From positions 2,053,501 through 2,117,500 of the forward strand of contig NZ_CP031416.1 in NCBI RefSeq assembly GCF_003367375.1: 64,000 nt of DNA, in the 5' to 3' direction. Source of the stretch: Gallaecimonas mangrovi. Its GTDB lineage: Bacteria; Pseudomonadota; Gammaproteobacteria; Enterobacterales; Gallaecimonadaceae. Positions 35,665 to 43,636 of the stretch are shown here, one piece after another. The notes under the pieces were generated by a model that worked only from the letters and a program-made list of their open reading frames with translations, was not told the DNA's origin and ran no database searches. The translations under genes were made by a program, and so were the position numbers. How positions within the stretch are numbered: the first letter of the stretch is position 1; each line of letters opens with the position of its first letter.

Positions 35665-37014
35665 ATGTTTAAACCAATGCTCGTTGCCGCCGCCTTATTG
35701 CCAAGCTTGAGTTTCGCCCAGACCACACCGCCAGCCAGTAAAAGTGACCTTTATGATATCGCCTCGGCAATATCGGCACCGCGCATGAAAGCCGATGTCA
35801 CCAAATTAGTCGGCTTTGGTACACGTCATACCCTTTCCAGCCAAACCTCAAAAAGCCGTGGTATTGGGGCCGCCACCGATTGGATAGAAGCGCAGTTTAA
35901 CGCCATCAGTAAAGAGTGCGGCGGGTGCCTGGAAGTGATCCGGGTATCTGACACCATTAGCGGCGAAAAACGCATACCCAATGCCACTAAGGTCACCAAT
36001 GTTATCGCCATAAAATGGGGAACAGAAGATAAGCTGCGGATGGCCATGCTGTCAGGGGATATCGACTCAAGGGTGACAGACGTCATGAATGCCGATGCCT
36101 ATGAGCCAGGCGCTAATGACAATGCCTCTGGCATTGCCGCCACCTTGGAATCGGCCCGGGTATTAAGCCACTACGATTTTCCCGGCACCGTTGTTTTTGC
36201 CGCGCTATCGGCCGAAGAACAAGGCCTTTTTGGCGGTAAAATTTTGGCTAAATATGCCCGCCAGCATCATTGGCGTATTGAAGGGATGATCAACAACGAC
36301 ATGATAGGCAATACCTCCGGTATTGATGGCATCAAAGATAACCATACTGTGCGGGTGTTTTCGGAAGGTACTCGCGCTGTGGAAACCGAAAAAGAAGCCC
36401 GTATTCGCCGTTTCACCGGAGGAGAGTTAGATTCGCCATCAAGAAATTTAGGGCGATACATCAAGGCGCTGGCCCATTTATACATGCCCAGGCTTGATGT
36501 AATGATGGTCTACCGTTTAGATAGGTTTGGCCGTGGTGGCCACCATAGCCCGTTTAACGATGCCGGCTATCCCGGGGTGCGGTTGATGGAAGCCCATGAA
36601 AACTACAACCGCCAACACCAAGATGTTCGTACCGAAAATGGCATACATTACGGTGACGTTTTGTCCGGTGTCGACTTTGACTATGCCCGTAAAATTACCG
36701 CACTGGACGCCGTAACACTGGCTTCCATGGCCTGGGCTCCCGCTGCACCACAACAGGTTGCCATTAAAGGTGCGGTAAGCCCTGACACTACCTTGTCTTG
36801 GCAGTTGGGTACGGACAAACAATTGGCGGGATATAAGGTATATTGGCGCTTGACCACAGAGCCGACCTGGACACACAGTCGCTATGTTGGAAAAACGGAT
36901 ACTTTTACTCTCAAGGGAGTGGTCATTGATAACTATTTCTTCGGCGTTGCCGCCGTCGCGAAAGATGGCACCGAAAGCCCGGTGGTATTCCCCGGTGCGG
37001 CGGGCGCCTTCTAG
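35665..37014 (+). CDS. Secreted M28-family metallopeptidase with fibronectin-like C-terminus
   Basis: The 449-residue precursor has signal peptide MFKPMLVAAALLPSLSFA. The peptidase domain spans about 40-360: PGANDNASG (zinc-bridging Asp), SAEEQGLFG (catalytic and ligand Glu), NNDMIGN (Asp) and HHSPFNDAG (last His ligand). The first ligand, usually His in a G-H-x-D motif, is Asp132 here (SGDIDSR), a change seen in one M28 subgroup. Residues 365-449 look like a fibronectin type III domain (KGAVSPDTTLSWQLG, GYKVYWRLTTEPTW, FFGVAAVAKDGTES). It probably acts as an extracytoplasmic aminopeptidase. AAAAAGGAGGG gives a strong ribosome site. The START gene overlaps its end. Confidence 0.88.
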   Translation: MFKPMLVAAALLPSLSFAQTTPPASKSDLYDIASAISAPRMKADVTKLVGFGTRHTLSSQTSKSRGIGAATDWIEAQFNAISKECGGCLEVIRVSDTISGEKRIPNATKVTNVIAIKWGTEDKLRMAMLSGDIDSRVTDVMNADAYEPGANDNASGIAATLESARVLSHYDFPGTVVFAALSAEEQGLFGGKILAKYARQHHWRIEGMINNDMIGNTSGIDGIKDNHTVRVFSEGTRAVETEKEARIRRFTGGELDSPSRNLGRYIKALAHLYMPRLDVMMVYRLDRFGRGGHHSPFNDAGYPGVRLMEAHENYNRQHQDVRTENGIHYGDVLSGVDFDYARKITALDAVTLASMAWAPAAPQQVAIKGAVSPDTTLSWQLGTDKQLAGYKVYWRLTTEPTWTHSRYVGKTDTFTLKGVVIDNYFFGVAAVAKDGTESPVVFPGAAGAF

Positions 37015-37663
37015 TTGGCTGTTGGGGCTGTTACTGGCCCCGACACTGGCCTTTGGACAATGGCAGCAACAAGACACCAAGGATGGTGTGCAGCTCTGGA
37101 CGCAGCGTTCTGCTTCGGGGCAACTGCAAATAAAAGCACAATGCCAAGCGGTTACGCGTCTATCCGCCTTTGTTGCGGTAATGAATGACCTACCCGCAAT
37201 TCCGAAATGGATGGCGTTTGTATCTTCTGTCGTACAGTTAGATAAACCCAGCTCAACTCAAGATATTGTGGCAACCCAGTTTGACCTGCCCTGGCCTGCT
37301 AAGAACCGCGACATGATAACCCTGTCGACCTGGCACCAGGACCCTGATCTGACTCTGCACCTCACCTTTACTGACCAAGGCGGCGATTACCCTCTCGCCC
37401 CGGGCTTTATCAGAATGAAGAAAGTGTCTGGCGAGTGGACCTTAACGCCACAAAGCCAGGGAATGACACAAATACAGTATGTTGGCAGCGCTGACGCCGG
37501 TGGTTGGCTTCCCCATTGGTTAGTTAATCATTTAAGCCTTCGTTCCACCGCCAAGACCATGGCCAGCTTGTGTTCTCGAATCACTAAACTTGAATACCAA
37601 GATGCACAGTATCCCTTTGTGACAGAGCCCGCCGCCACGCGCACCCGTAGTGAACAGCGCTAA
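36995..37663 (+). CDS. Exported START-domain protein
   Basis: The 222-residue precursor has a signal sequence RRAPSSWLLGLLLAPTLAFG and one StAR-related lipid-transfer (START) domain: DGVQLWTQRSASGQLQIKAQ, VMNDLPAIPKWMAFVSSV, FDLPWPAKNRDMI and a helix WLVNHLSLRSTAKTMASL near the end. START domains bind lipids or other hydrophobic ligands in a deep cavity. The GTG at 36995 gives the cleanest signal peptide and overlaps the end of the peptidase gene by 20 bases; ATG 36965 is an alternative. The two appear co-transcribed. Confidence 0.78.
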   Translation: MRRAPSSWLLGLLLAPTLAFGQWQQQDTKDGVQLWTQRSASGQLQIKAQCQAVTRLSAFVAVMNDLPAIPKWMAFVSSVVQLDKPSSTQDIVATQFDLPWPAKNRDMITLSTWHQDPDLTLHLTFTDQGGDYPLAPGFIRMKKVSGEWTLTPQSQGMTQIQYVGSADAGGWLPHWLVNHLSLRSTAKTMASLCSRITKLEYQDAQYPFVTEPAATRTRSEQR

Positions 37664-37722
37664 ATGGCTGGTTTTAAGGCAAAAGGCTAATCTTATGATG
37701 AGCCGTTCAACCGGAGGTGGTT

Positions 37723-38598
37723 ATGTGGCACAGCTTGCAGGACGAAATAGGCGCCTTTATCGGTCATCCTTTTCACATCACCGAGCGGCGTTTGCATCAA
37801 ACCGGGCCAAGGTGGCAAAGCTACATTATCGGTGACGGCCAGCTGCGCCTGTACGTCAAACTCAGTGAACTCACTTTTGCAGAACAACTGCACGCAGAGG
37901 CATTTTGCCTGGCGGAGTTATCGCGCTTTGGGCCGCTGCGGACACCGGAAGTCGTCTGTGGGGGGGCGACCACCGGCTTTGCCTACCTGGTGATGGAGTA
38001 TTTGCCTTTTTCTGCTCCCAGCCGCCGAGGCTGGCAGCGTTTGGGCGAAGGTTTAGCGGCGCTGCATCAACGCCAAGACCAAGCCATGTATGGCTTTGAC
38101 GAAGATAACTTTATTGGCAATACGCCACAGCCAAACCCTTGGCATAAACATTGGTACCGCTTTTTTACAGAGCAGCGGCTGGCCTATCAGTTAAGCTTGT
38201 TGGCAGAAAAAGGCCAGGGCCTAGACGACAGTGACCATCTCCTTGATTGCGCAGTGAAATTACTCAAACATCACCAGCCTACGCCCTCGCTACTCCATGG
38301 CGACCTTTGGCGAGGCAATGTCGGGTTTATAAACGATCAACCGGTGATTTATGACCCAGGAAGCTATTATGGGGACAGGGAAGCCGACATTGCGATGACT
38401 GAACTATTTGGCCGTTTTGACCCTGATTTCTATGCCGCCTATGACGACACCTTGCCCTTAGATGAAAGTTACGAAAGCCGGCGCGATCTGTATAACCTCT
38501 ATCACCTCATCAACCATGCCAACCTCTTTGGTGGCACCTATCTGTTGGAAGTTAAAGAGGCCGCAAGCCAGCTACTGGGCAGATTTGGTCAACGTTAG
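37723..38598 (+). CDS. Fructosamine kinase family protein
   Basis: The 291-residue protein has the aminoglycoside-phosphotransferase fold of fructosamine-3-kinase-like enzymes, which phosphorylate glycated amines. Motifs are ERRLHQTGPRWQSYII near the start, the catalytic loop LLHGDLWRGNVGF, YDPGSYYGDREADIAMTELF with the metal-binding Asp, and the C-terminal LYHLINHANLFGG. It resembles E. coli YniA in length. GGAGG lies five bases before this ATG, favouring it over an in-frame GTG two codons upstream. Confidence 0.9.
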   Translation: MWHSLQDEIGAFIGHPFHITERRLHQTGPRWQSYIIGDGQLRLYVKLSELTFAEQLHAEAFCLAELSRFGPLRTPEVVCGGATTGFAYLVMEYLPFSAPSRRGWQRLGEGLAALHQRQDQAMYGFDEDNFIGNTPQPNPWHKHWYRFFTEQRLAYQLSLLAEKGQGLDDSDHLLDCAVKLLKHHQPTPSLLHGDLWRGNVGFINDQPVIYDPGSYYGDREADIAMTELFGRFDPDFYAAYDDTLPLDESYESRRDLYNLYHLINHANLFGGTYLLEVKEAASQLLGRFGQR

Positions 38599-38612
38599 GG
38601 ATTAAGGTCAGT

Positions 38613-38640
38613 AAAAAGCCCTCCGATGGAGGGCTTTTTA
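38613..38640. terminator. Rho-independent terminator, bidirectional
   Basis: AAAAAGCCCTCC, loop GAT, GGAGGGCTTTTT. It ends the fructosamine kinase gene and touches the stop of the converging exported-protein gene. Confidence 0.9.
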
Positions 38641-39162
38641 TCAATAACGCGGCTGCACCACCACAAACTGGCTGCCACCATCTACCGGTAAATACCAAAC
38701 GCCATTAGCGATGTAATAAAGACGACCTTGATAAGCCACTTTCTTGGTTTGGCCTACAATCTCGTCAACCACAGTACCCGGCGTTAAGCCGCCACTCCCT
38801 TTTACCACGGTTGTGGTGGTCGGGTTGTTTACCACGGTATAACTACCGGCTGGCGGGTTTTGTACATAAACGTACTTGTTACCCTGCTGACGATAATAAG
38901 TGTTATCAACAATGGCGTATGTGACACCGGCAAAAATAGCAAAGGTGGCCAAGTCGGCCAACGCATTACCATGGTAATAGCGCACCGGCGGCGGACCAGG
39001 GTGATGATAGCCATGATGCACCACAATCACACTGCCCGGCGGCGGACCACCATGAGGGCCGCCATGGGGATCTCCCGGCGGTGGCCCACCGTCAGCTCGC
39101 GCTAACGTGGGTAGCAATGCCAAACTTAAAAGGGTAAAACCAGTTACAAGTACCTTGTTCAT
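38641..39162 (-). CDS. Exported DUF6515-like protein with Gly-Pro-His-rich segment
   Basis: The 173-residue precursor has signal peptide NKVLVTGFTLLSLALLPTLARA followed by a low-complexity stretch of GGPPPGDPHGG-type repeats and HHGYHHPGPPP (about 24-62). After a hydrophobic part (LADLATFAIFAGVTYAIV) comes a small beta-rich C-terminal domain with YVYVQNPPAGSYTVV, KKVAYQGRLYYIANGVWYLPV and VVVQPRY, typical of DUF6515-like outer-surface proteins. The His-rich repeats could bind metals. Function is unknown. ATG 39162 has GAGGA upstream; an in-frame TTG five codons earlier overlaps that site. Confidence 0.7.
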   Translation of the reverse strand: MNKVLVTGFTLLSLALLPTLARADGGPPPGDPHGGPHGGPPPGSVIVVHHGYHHPGPPPVRYYHGNALADLATFAIFAGVTYAIVDNTYYRQQGNKYVYVQNPPAGSYTVVNNPTTTTVVKGSGGLTPGTVVDEIVGQTKKVAYQGRLYYIANGVWYLPVDGGSQFVVVQPRY

Positions 39163-39299
39163 AACAGCATTCCTCAATGAACTGCTTGAGAACTATTATG
39201 CTCGGCTTAGTTAAACCACGCCGAGATCTCACCGGTAAATTATCGTAAACGCGCTTTTATTACCGTCATACTTTGTAACAGCAAAGCAATGGGGGCGAT

Positions 39300-39500
39300 A
39301 TGGAACAGGTAAAGCAGGTGCAGGTAACCTGCCCTAGCTGCGGCCAGCCTACTTATATCACCGTTGAACCGGCTGATATTGGTGAGGATTTTATTGAGGA
39401 CTGCGCAAATTGCTGCAGCCCTATTCATATCCAAGTAACCGAATTAGACGATGGCGAATGGTCGGTACAAGTTGATGGCGATGATGAGCAGCTCTATTAG
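39300..39500 (+). CDS. CPXCG-motif cysteine-rich small protein
   Basis: The 66-residue protein has CPSCG near the N-terminus and CANC around residue 35, a four-cysteine zinc knuckle, followed by an acidic tail (DDGEWSVQVDGDDE). It belongs to the small CPXCG family found across gammaproteobacteria; the function is unknown. It stands alone, converging with rlmJ with a one-base gap. GGGGG lies four bases before the ATG. Confidence 0.85.
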   Translation: MEQVKQVQVTCPSCGQPTYITVEPADIGEDFIEDCANCCSPIHIQVTELDDGEWSVQVDGDDEQLY

Positions 39501-39501
39501 G

Positions 39502-40338
39502 CTATTCGCCCACCAACCACTGACATTGATACTGCCCGGCACCTGCCGCTAACACTTTATCAAGCCAAGGTAAGGTTTCATCCATTGCGGCTTTGAGTGT
39601 CCAAGGCGGGTTAATCACCAACAAGCCAGCACCGGTCATACCATGCTGGTCGGTATCAGGTCGCAGGCTTTGCTCAATGCGTAACTGTTTCTTAATGCCT
39701 GTCGCCTTAAAAGCGGCCAGCATGCTTTCAACCTGCGCTCGGTCAACTACCGGATACCACAAAACATAGGTGCCATTAGCAAACCGCCGATATGCGTCAC
39801 TAATAGCGCTAACCACCGCCTGATAATCGTCTTTTAGCTCATATGGCGGGTCCATGACCACCACACCGCGTTTCTCTTTCGGCGGCAGCTTTGCAATCAA
39901 GGTTTGGTAGGCGTCGGCCTTTTCAATGCGTACCTGGCGGTCTTTGGTAAAGGTCTGCTCAAGGAGCGCTACATCAGCTGGATGCAGTTCGGTAAGGAAA
40001 AGCCGGTCTCCTTCACGCATTAAGGCTTTTTCCAAATAAGGGGAACCCGGGTAATGACGAAGCTCGCCGCTATTCATTGCCTTGACCACCGCAACATAGG
40101 GCTTCAGTGCTTCAGGAAGCGTTTTTTCGGCCAACACCTTGGCAATACCGTCTTTATACTCACCGGTCTTTTGCGCCTTTTCAGCACTGAGTAAGTAGCG
40201 GCCCGCCCCGGCGTGGGTGTCATGTACGTAGAAAGGCTTATCCTTTTGTTTTAGGTAATCAAGGATATAAGCGACAACGGCGTGTTTGAGTACATCGGCA
40301 TAATTGCCAGCGTGAAAGGCGTGACGGTAACTGAGCAT
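39502..40338 (-). CDS. rlmJ: 23S rRNA (adenine-2030-N6)-methyltransferase
   Basis: This 278-residue enzyme methylates A2030 of 23S rRNA; E. coli RlmJ has 280. Signatures are LSYRHAFHAGNYADVLKHA, YVHDTHAGAGRY and the N6-adenine methyltransferase motif DPPYELKDDY. The frame is open for 15 more codons upstream, but the chosen ATG gives the conserved start LSYRHAFHAGN. Confidence 0.96.
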   Translation of the reverse strand: MLSYRHAFHAGNYADVLKHAVVAYILDYLKQKDKPFYVHDTHAGAGRYLLSAEKAQKTGEYKDGIAKVLAEKTLPEALKPYVAVVKAMNSGELRHYPGSPYLEKALMREGDRLFLTELHPADVALLEQTFTKDRQVRIEKADAYQTLIAKLPPKEKRGVVVMDPPYELKDDYQAVVSAISDAYRRFANGTYVLWYPVVDRAQVESMLAAFKATGIKKQLRIEQSLRPDTDQHGMTGAGLLVINPPWTLKAAMDETLPWLDKVLAAGAGQYQCQWLVGE

Positions 40339-40412
40339 AACGGGTGTCTTAGCAGGGTAAAGAAGCAGGCATTCTAAAACCATGAAAGGTCAAGATCACC
40401 TGCTTGTTGTGA

Positions 40413-41105
40413 TTAACCTAAGGCGGCAACTTCACTGGCAGTTAAAGGACGATACTCCCCTTCTGCCAGGTCAGGGTCTAACGCCACACCACCAATGGAT
40501 TCTCGGTGCAAGTCCACCACCTTGTTGTCGACGGCGGCGAACATTCTTTTCACCTGATGGTATTTCCCCTCGGAAATGGTGAGCAGCACTTCGGTGTCAT
40601 CAATGCGTTCCAAGGTGGCCGGTTTCGTCAGGTGCCGCTCGCCGTGCAGCTGCACACCGTCCAAAAACCGTTGCTCGACATCGTCAGCCAAGGGCTCATC
40701 CAACCATACCCGATAGCGTTTAGGGCAATCATGCTTAGGGCTGGTAACGCGGTGCGACCACTGGCCGTCATCCGTTAACAGCACTAAACCGGTGGTATCT
40801 AAATCCAGGCGACCTGCCATATGCAAACCAAAACGATCTTTTTCATCCAGCAGTGTCAGCACCGACATATGTTCTGGATCGTCCGTGGAGCAGACATACC
40901 CTTTGGGTTTATGCAGCATAAAGTAGCGAAGGCCGATACTTCGCATGGTCTGCCCTTCTAAAACCACGTTGTCTTCGTCACTGACTTTAACGCTAGGATC
41001 TTTAACCACGACGCCGTTAACCGTTACCTCTTCCCGATGCATCAGTCGTTTAATTTGAGCACGGGAATACTGGGAATTATCAGCAAGAAATTTGTCGAGA
41101 CGCAT
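40413..41105 (-). CDS. rsuA: RsuA-family 16S rRNA pseudouridine synthase
   Basis: This 230-residue enzyme has an N-terminal S4 RNA-binding domain (RLDKFLADNSQYSRAQIKRL, about 1-60) and the pseudouridine synthase core with the catalytic Asp in AGRLDLDTTGLVLLTDDG and the C-terminal motif SEGKYHQVKRMFAAVDNKV. Length and start fit RsuA, which modifies U516 of 16S rRNA; RluE/RluF-type paralogues are less similar in start and size. Confidence 0.9.
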   Translation of the reverse strand: MRLDKFLADNSQYSRAQIKRLMHREEVTVNGVVVKDPSVKVSDEDNVVLEGQTMRSIGLRYFMLHKPKGYVCSTDDPEHMSVLTLLDEKDRFGLHMAGRLDLDTTGLVLLTDDGQWSHRVTSPKHDCPKRYRVWLDEPLADDVEQRFLDGVQLHGERHLTKPATLERIDDTEVLLTISEGKYHQVKRMFAAVDNKVVDLHRESIGGVALDPDLAEGEYRPLTASEVAALG

Positions 41106-41238
41106 AAAGTCGGCCTAGCGGAAAAAAAAGAAGGCCATTCTAACGGTATTTGATGGCTTTACCCACTTAACCTTCGGGCCTATTTGGCTTAGGCTTAGGG
41201 GAAAAGATCTTACGCCCACTCTTTTGGAACAACCAACC

Positions 41239-42423
41239 ATGTTTGAAAGCCTGCAAGCCCTGCCCGCCGACCCTATTTTAGGCCTGTCCATCGCCTACAA
41301 AAATGATAGCAACCCGAAAAAAGTTGACCTCGGTGTTGGGGTTTATAAAACCGAAACCGGCGAAACGCCGATTTTAAAAGCGGTAACACTGGCCCAGCGC
41401 CAACGTATTGAAACTGAAACCACCAAAACCTATATCGGCTCTGCAGGCGATCCTGGCTTTAACGATAAACTGGCCAAGCTGGTTTTTGGCCACGACAACC
41501 CGGTACTTAGCCGCCAATTTACCGTGTCGACCCCCGGTGGCACAGGCGCCCTGCGTATGGCTGCCGAGTTTATTAAACGCTGCAATCCCGGCGCCACCAT
41601 CTGGGTAACAGACCCGACTTGGGCCAACCATACTGCGCTGTTTAACGCTGCGGGTATTCAGGTTAAGCCTTACCGCTACTTCGACAAAGCAACGTCGTCA
41701 GTCGACTTTGATGGCATGATGAACGCACTGCAATCCGTACCGAAAGGTGACGTGGTGCTGGTGCATGGTTGCTGCCATAACCCGTCAGGCGCAGACCTTA
41801 ACCAACAGCAATGGCAAGCCTTTGCTGATTTAGCCAAAGAAAAAGGCTTCACACCTTTGGTTGATATGGCCTATCAGGGTTTCGGCGACGGCCTGGAAGA
41901 AGACGCGTTTGGCCCTCGGACCCTGGCAGAAAAACTGCCTGAGTTTTTGCTCACCACGTCCGGCTCTAAAAACTTCGGTTTGTATCGCGAACGTATTGGC
42001 GGCTTTACTGTGGTTGGCGAGTCTTCCACTAAAGTGGCCATTTTATCCAGCGTGATGCAAAACGTGGCTCGTTGCATTTATTCCATGCCACCGGCCCATG
42101 GCGCGGCGATCATTGACATTATTCTGGGTTCAAATGAACTAACCGCACTGTGGAAAGACGAACTCGCCGAAATGCGTGGCCGTATTCATGAGCTGCGCTC
42201 ACTGCTGGTTGAAAAACTTCATGCCCGTCAGGACAAAAAAGATTTTTCCTTTATTACTCGCCAATATGGGATGTTCTCTTTCCTGGGGATCAGCAAAGAA
42301 CAAGTACATCGCCTGAAAGATGAGTTCTCGGTGTACATGGTTGATTCAAGCCGTATGAACGTTGCCGGTATCAACCACGCTAACGTCGACTACTTGGCAG
42401 ACGCCATTACCAAAGTACTGTAA
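41239..42423 (+). CDS. aspC: Aspartate/aromatic aminotransferase (AspC/TyrB family)
   Basis: This 394-residue class I PLP aminotransferase is colinear with E. coli AspC (396): MFESLQALPADPILGL, TPGGTGALRMAAEF, VLVHGCCHNPSGADL, the PLP-lysine region SGSKNFGLYRERIG, and a C-terminal RMNVAGINHANVDYL with the substrate-carboxylate Arg. AspC and TyrB cannot be separated with confidence by eye; either would support aspartate or Tyr/Phe transamination. An in-frame TTG five codons upstream has no ribosome site. Confidence 0.9.
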   Translation: MFESLQALPADPILGLSIAYKNDSNPKKVDLGVGVYKTETGETPILKAVTLAQRQRIETETTKTYIGSAGDPGFNDKLAKLVFGHDNPVLSRQFTVSTPGGTGALRMAAEFIKRCNPGATIWVTDPTWANHTALFNAAGIQVKPYRYFDKATSSVDFDGMMNALQSVPKGDVVLVHGCCHNPSGADLNQQQWQAFADLAKEKGFTPLVDMAYQGFGDGLEEDAFGPRTLAEKLPEFLLTTSGSKNFGLYRERIGGFTVVGESSTKVAILSSVMQNVARCIYSMPPAHGAAIIDIILGSNELTALWKDELAEMRGRIHELRSLLVEKLHARQDKKDFSFITRQYGMFSFLGISKEQVHRLKDEFSVYMVDSSRMNVAGINHANVDYLADAITKVL

Positions 42424-42440
42424 TTGCTGTTAGGCAAAAG

Positions 42441-42468
42441 AAAAGGCAACCCAAGGGTTGCCTTTTTT
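42441..42468 (+). terminator. Rho-independent terminator after aspC
   Basis: AAAGGCAACCC, loop AA, GGGTTGCCTTT, extended by a T-run; 20 bases after the stop. Confidence 0.9.
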
Positions 42469-42484
42469 GTTTCACGTAATGCAT

Positions 42485-42583
42485 CTAGCAAAGATGAGCA
42501 TCTTCTTCCAACTCCAGCGGCAGTTCTGAGACCACTTCATCTTGGAGCTGATAGTAAGGCTCATGGGTGTCATGGTATTCCAT
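42485..42583 (-). CDS. Possible small acidic protein, 32 residues
   Basis: The frame starts with ATG at 42583 and ends at TAG 42485. The product begins MEYHDTHEPYYQLQDEVVSE and ends LPLELEEDAHLC: strongly acidic, no membrane segment. A GAG four bases before the ATG is a plausible ribosome site. It fills a gap between aspC and fadM that has no other explanation. I do not recognise it; it could be a real conserved microprotein or chance. Confidence 0.45.
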   Translation of the reverse strand: MEYHDTHEPYYQLQDEVVSELPLELEEDAHLC

Positions 42584-42635
42584 GCTACTCAGGCCTCATT
42601 TGTAGGGTCGGCGCATTGTAACGTTTTCGTTGCAG

Positions 42636-43043
42636 TCACTCTAGGTGTTTTTGTAAGAAAGTGGCTAATTCGCCATCAATATTAATGGCTTTGCCGGTGC
42701 GCTGGTCCATACAAACAAAGGTGATATCTGCATCGGCAACCAAGGTGTCGCTGCCATGAAAATAGACTTCCTGGCGCACCACCCCTGAGCGTTCCTTCAA
42801 TTCGCTAAGATAGGTTTTAATTAATAAGGTATGGCCCAGTGTTGCTGCCGCACGGTAGTTGATATTGATGTTAACCACCACAAAGGCCAATTTATGCTCT
42901 TGAAACCAAGCCAACTCACCAGAGTCTTCAAGCCAGCCCCAACGTGCCTCTTCGAGAAATTCCAAATAACGGGCGTTATTAACGTGCTGATATACGTCAA
43001 GATGGTAACCGCGCACCTTTATTAGGGTTTGATGTGCTGCCAT
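42636..43043 (-). CDS. fadM: Long-chain acyl-CoA thioesterase FadM
   Basis: This 135-residue hotdog thioesterase is strikingly similar to E. coli FadM/YbaW: KVRGYHLDVYQHVNNARYLE, with the catalytic Asp in HLDVY, then FVVVNININYR and LVADADITFVCMD. It hydrolyses long-chain acyl-CoA side products of fatty acid oxidation. Located upstream of a DTW-domain gene in reverse order, nine bases apart on the same strand, so the two are probably co-transcribed. Confidence 0.93.
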   Translation of the reverse strand: MAAHQTLIKVRGYHLDVYQHVNNARYLEFLEEARWGWLEDSGELAWFQEHKLAFVVVNININYRAAATLGHTLLIKTYLSELKERSGVVRQEVYFHGSDTLVADADITFVCMDQRTGKAINIDGELATFLQKHLE

Positions 43044-43052
43044 ACAGTGTCC

Positions 43053-43622
43053 TTATTCATAGTGTTGGCGGGCGGCTAACGGCAACCGTGCCATCGCCCG
43101 CTGAATGAGACCATCAAAAGCGTGGTCTAACGGTTCGAGACAAAGCCCAGGCTCTAATAAAGCAAGGGCTCTGCTTATTGCTTCAACAGTGCTCAGTGCC
43201 CCTTGTTTACGGCTTCTGCGCAAACGATAACGGCTAACGGTTCCTTGTGGTAAAGCAACCGTTGGTAACGACTTTAACGCCGGGCTTTGCTCATATAGCC
43301 TCAGCGCTTTTCGCCAGGTGCCATCAATGACCACCAGATGTGAAGGTGGCTTTACGAGGGAGCTAAGGCACTTAGCATCATCGGCAGGGAACAGCAGCGC
43401 AGTGTCGTCAGGCCAATACGAAGGACGGCTTAGTAGCTGCTCGGTGCGTATCAATGGGCACCCCAGACAATGCTCTACCAATGCAGCGGTTCCTAACGGA
43501 TGCAGTTCTTCGCCGGGATATTGCACTAAGGTCAGCAGGGTTCGCGCTGTGATGGGCGTTACCAGTTCACAAATACAATGCAGCATCAACCGTTGGCATT
43601 TCGGACAACTTGCTCGCGCCAT
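43053..43622 (-). CDS. tapT: DTW-domain tRNA-uridine aminocarboxypropyltransferase
   Basis: This 189-residue DTW-domain protein has a zinc-binding N-terminus CPKCQRLMLHCIC, the strand LTLVQYPGEELHPLGTAALVE, the DGTW signature in HLVVIDGTWRKALRLYEQ, and RLRRSRKQGALSTVEAI. Family members such as E. coli TapT transfer the aminocarboxypropyl group of SAM to a uridine of tRNA (acp3U47). The protein is shorter than E. coli TapT (about 230) but keeps all motifs. Its ATG lies only 14 bases from that of the divergent rhombosortase gene. Confidence 0.85.
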   Translation of the reverse strand: MARASCPKCQRLMLHCICELVTPITARTLLTLVQYPGEELHPLGTAALVEHCLGCPLIRTEQLLSRPSYWPDDTALLFPADDAKCLSSLVKPPSHLVVIDGTWRKALRLYEQSPALKSLPTVALPQGTVSRYRLRRSRKQGALSTVEAISRALALLEPGLCLEPLDHAFDGLIQRAMARLPLAARQHYE

Positions 43623-43636
43623 GACTCCCCCTTAGG

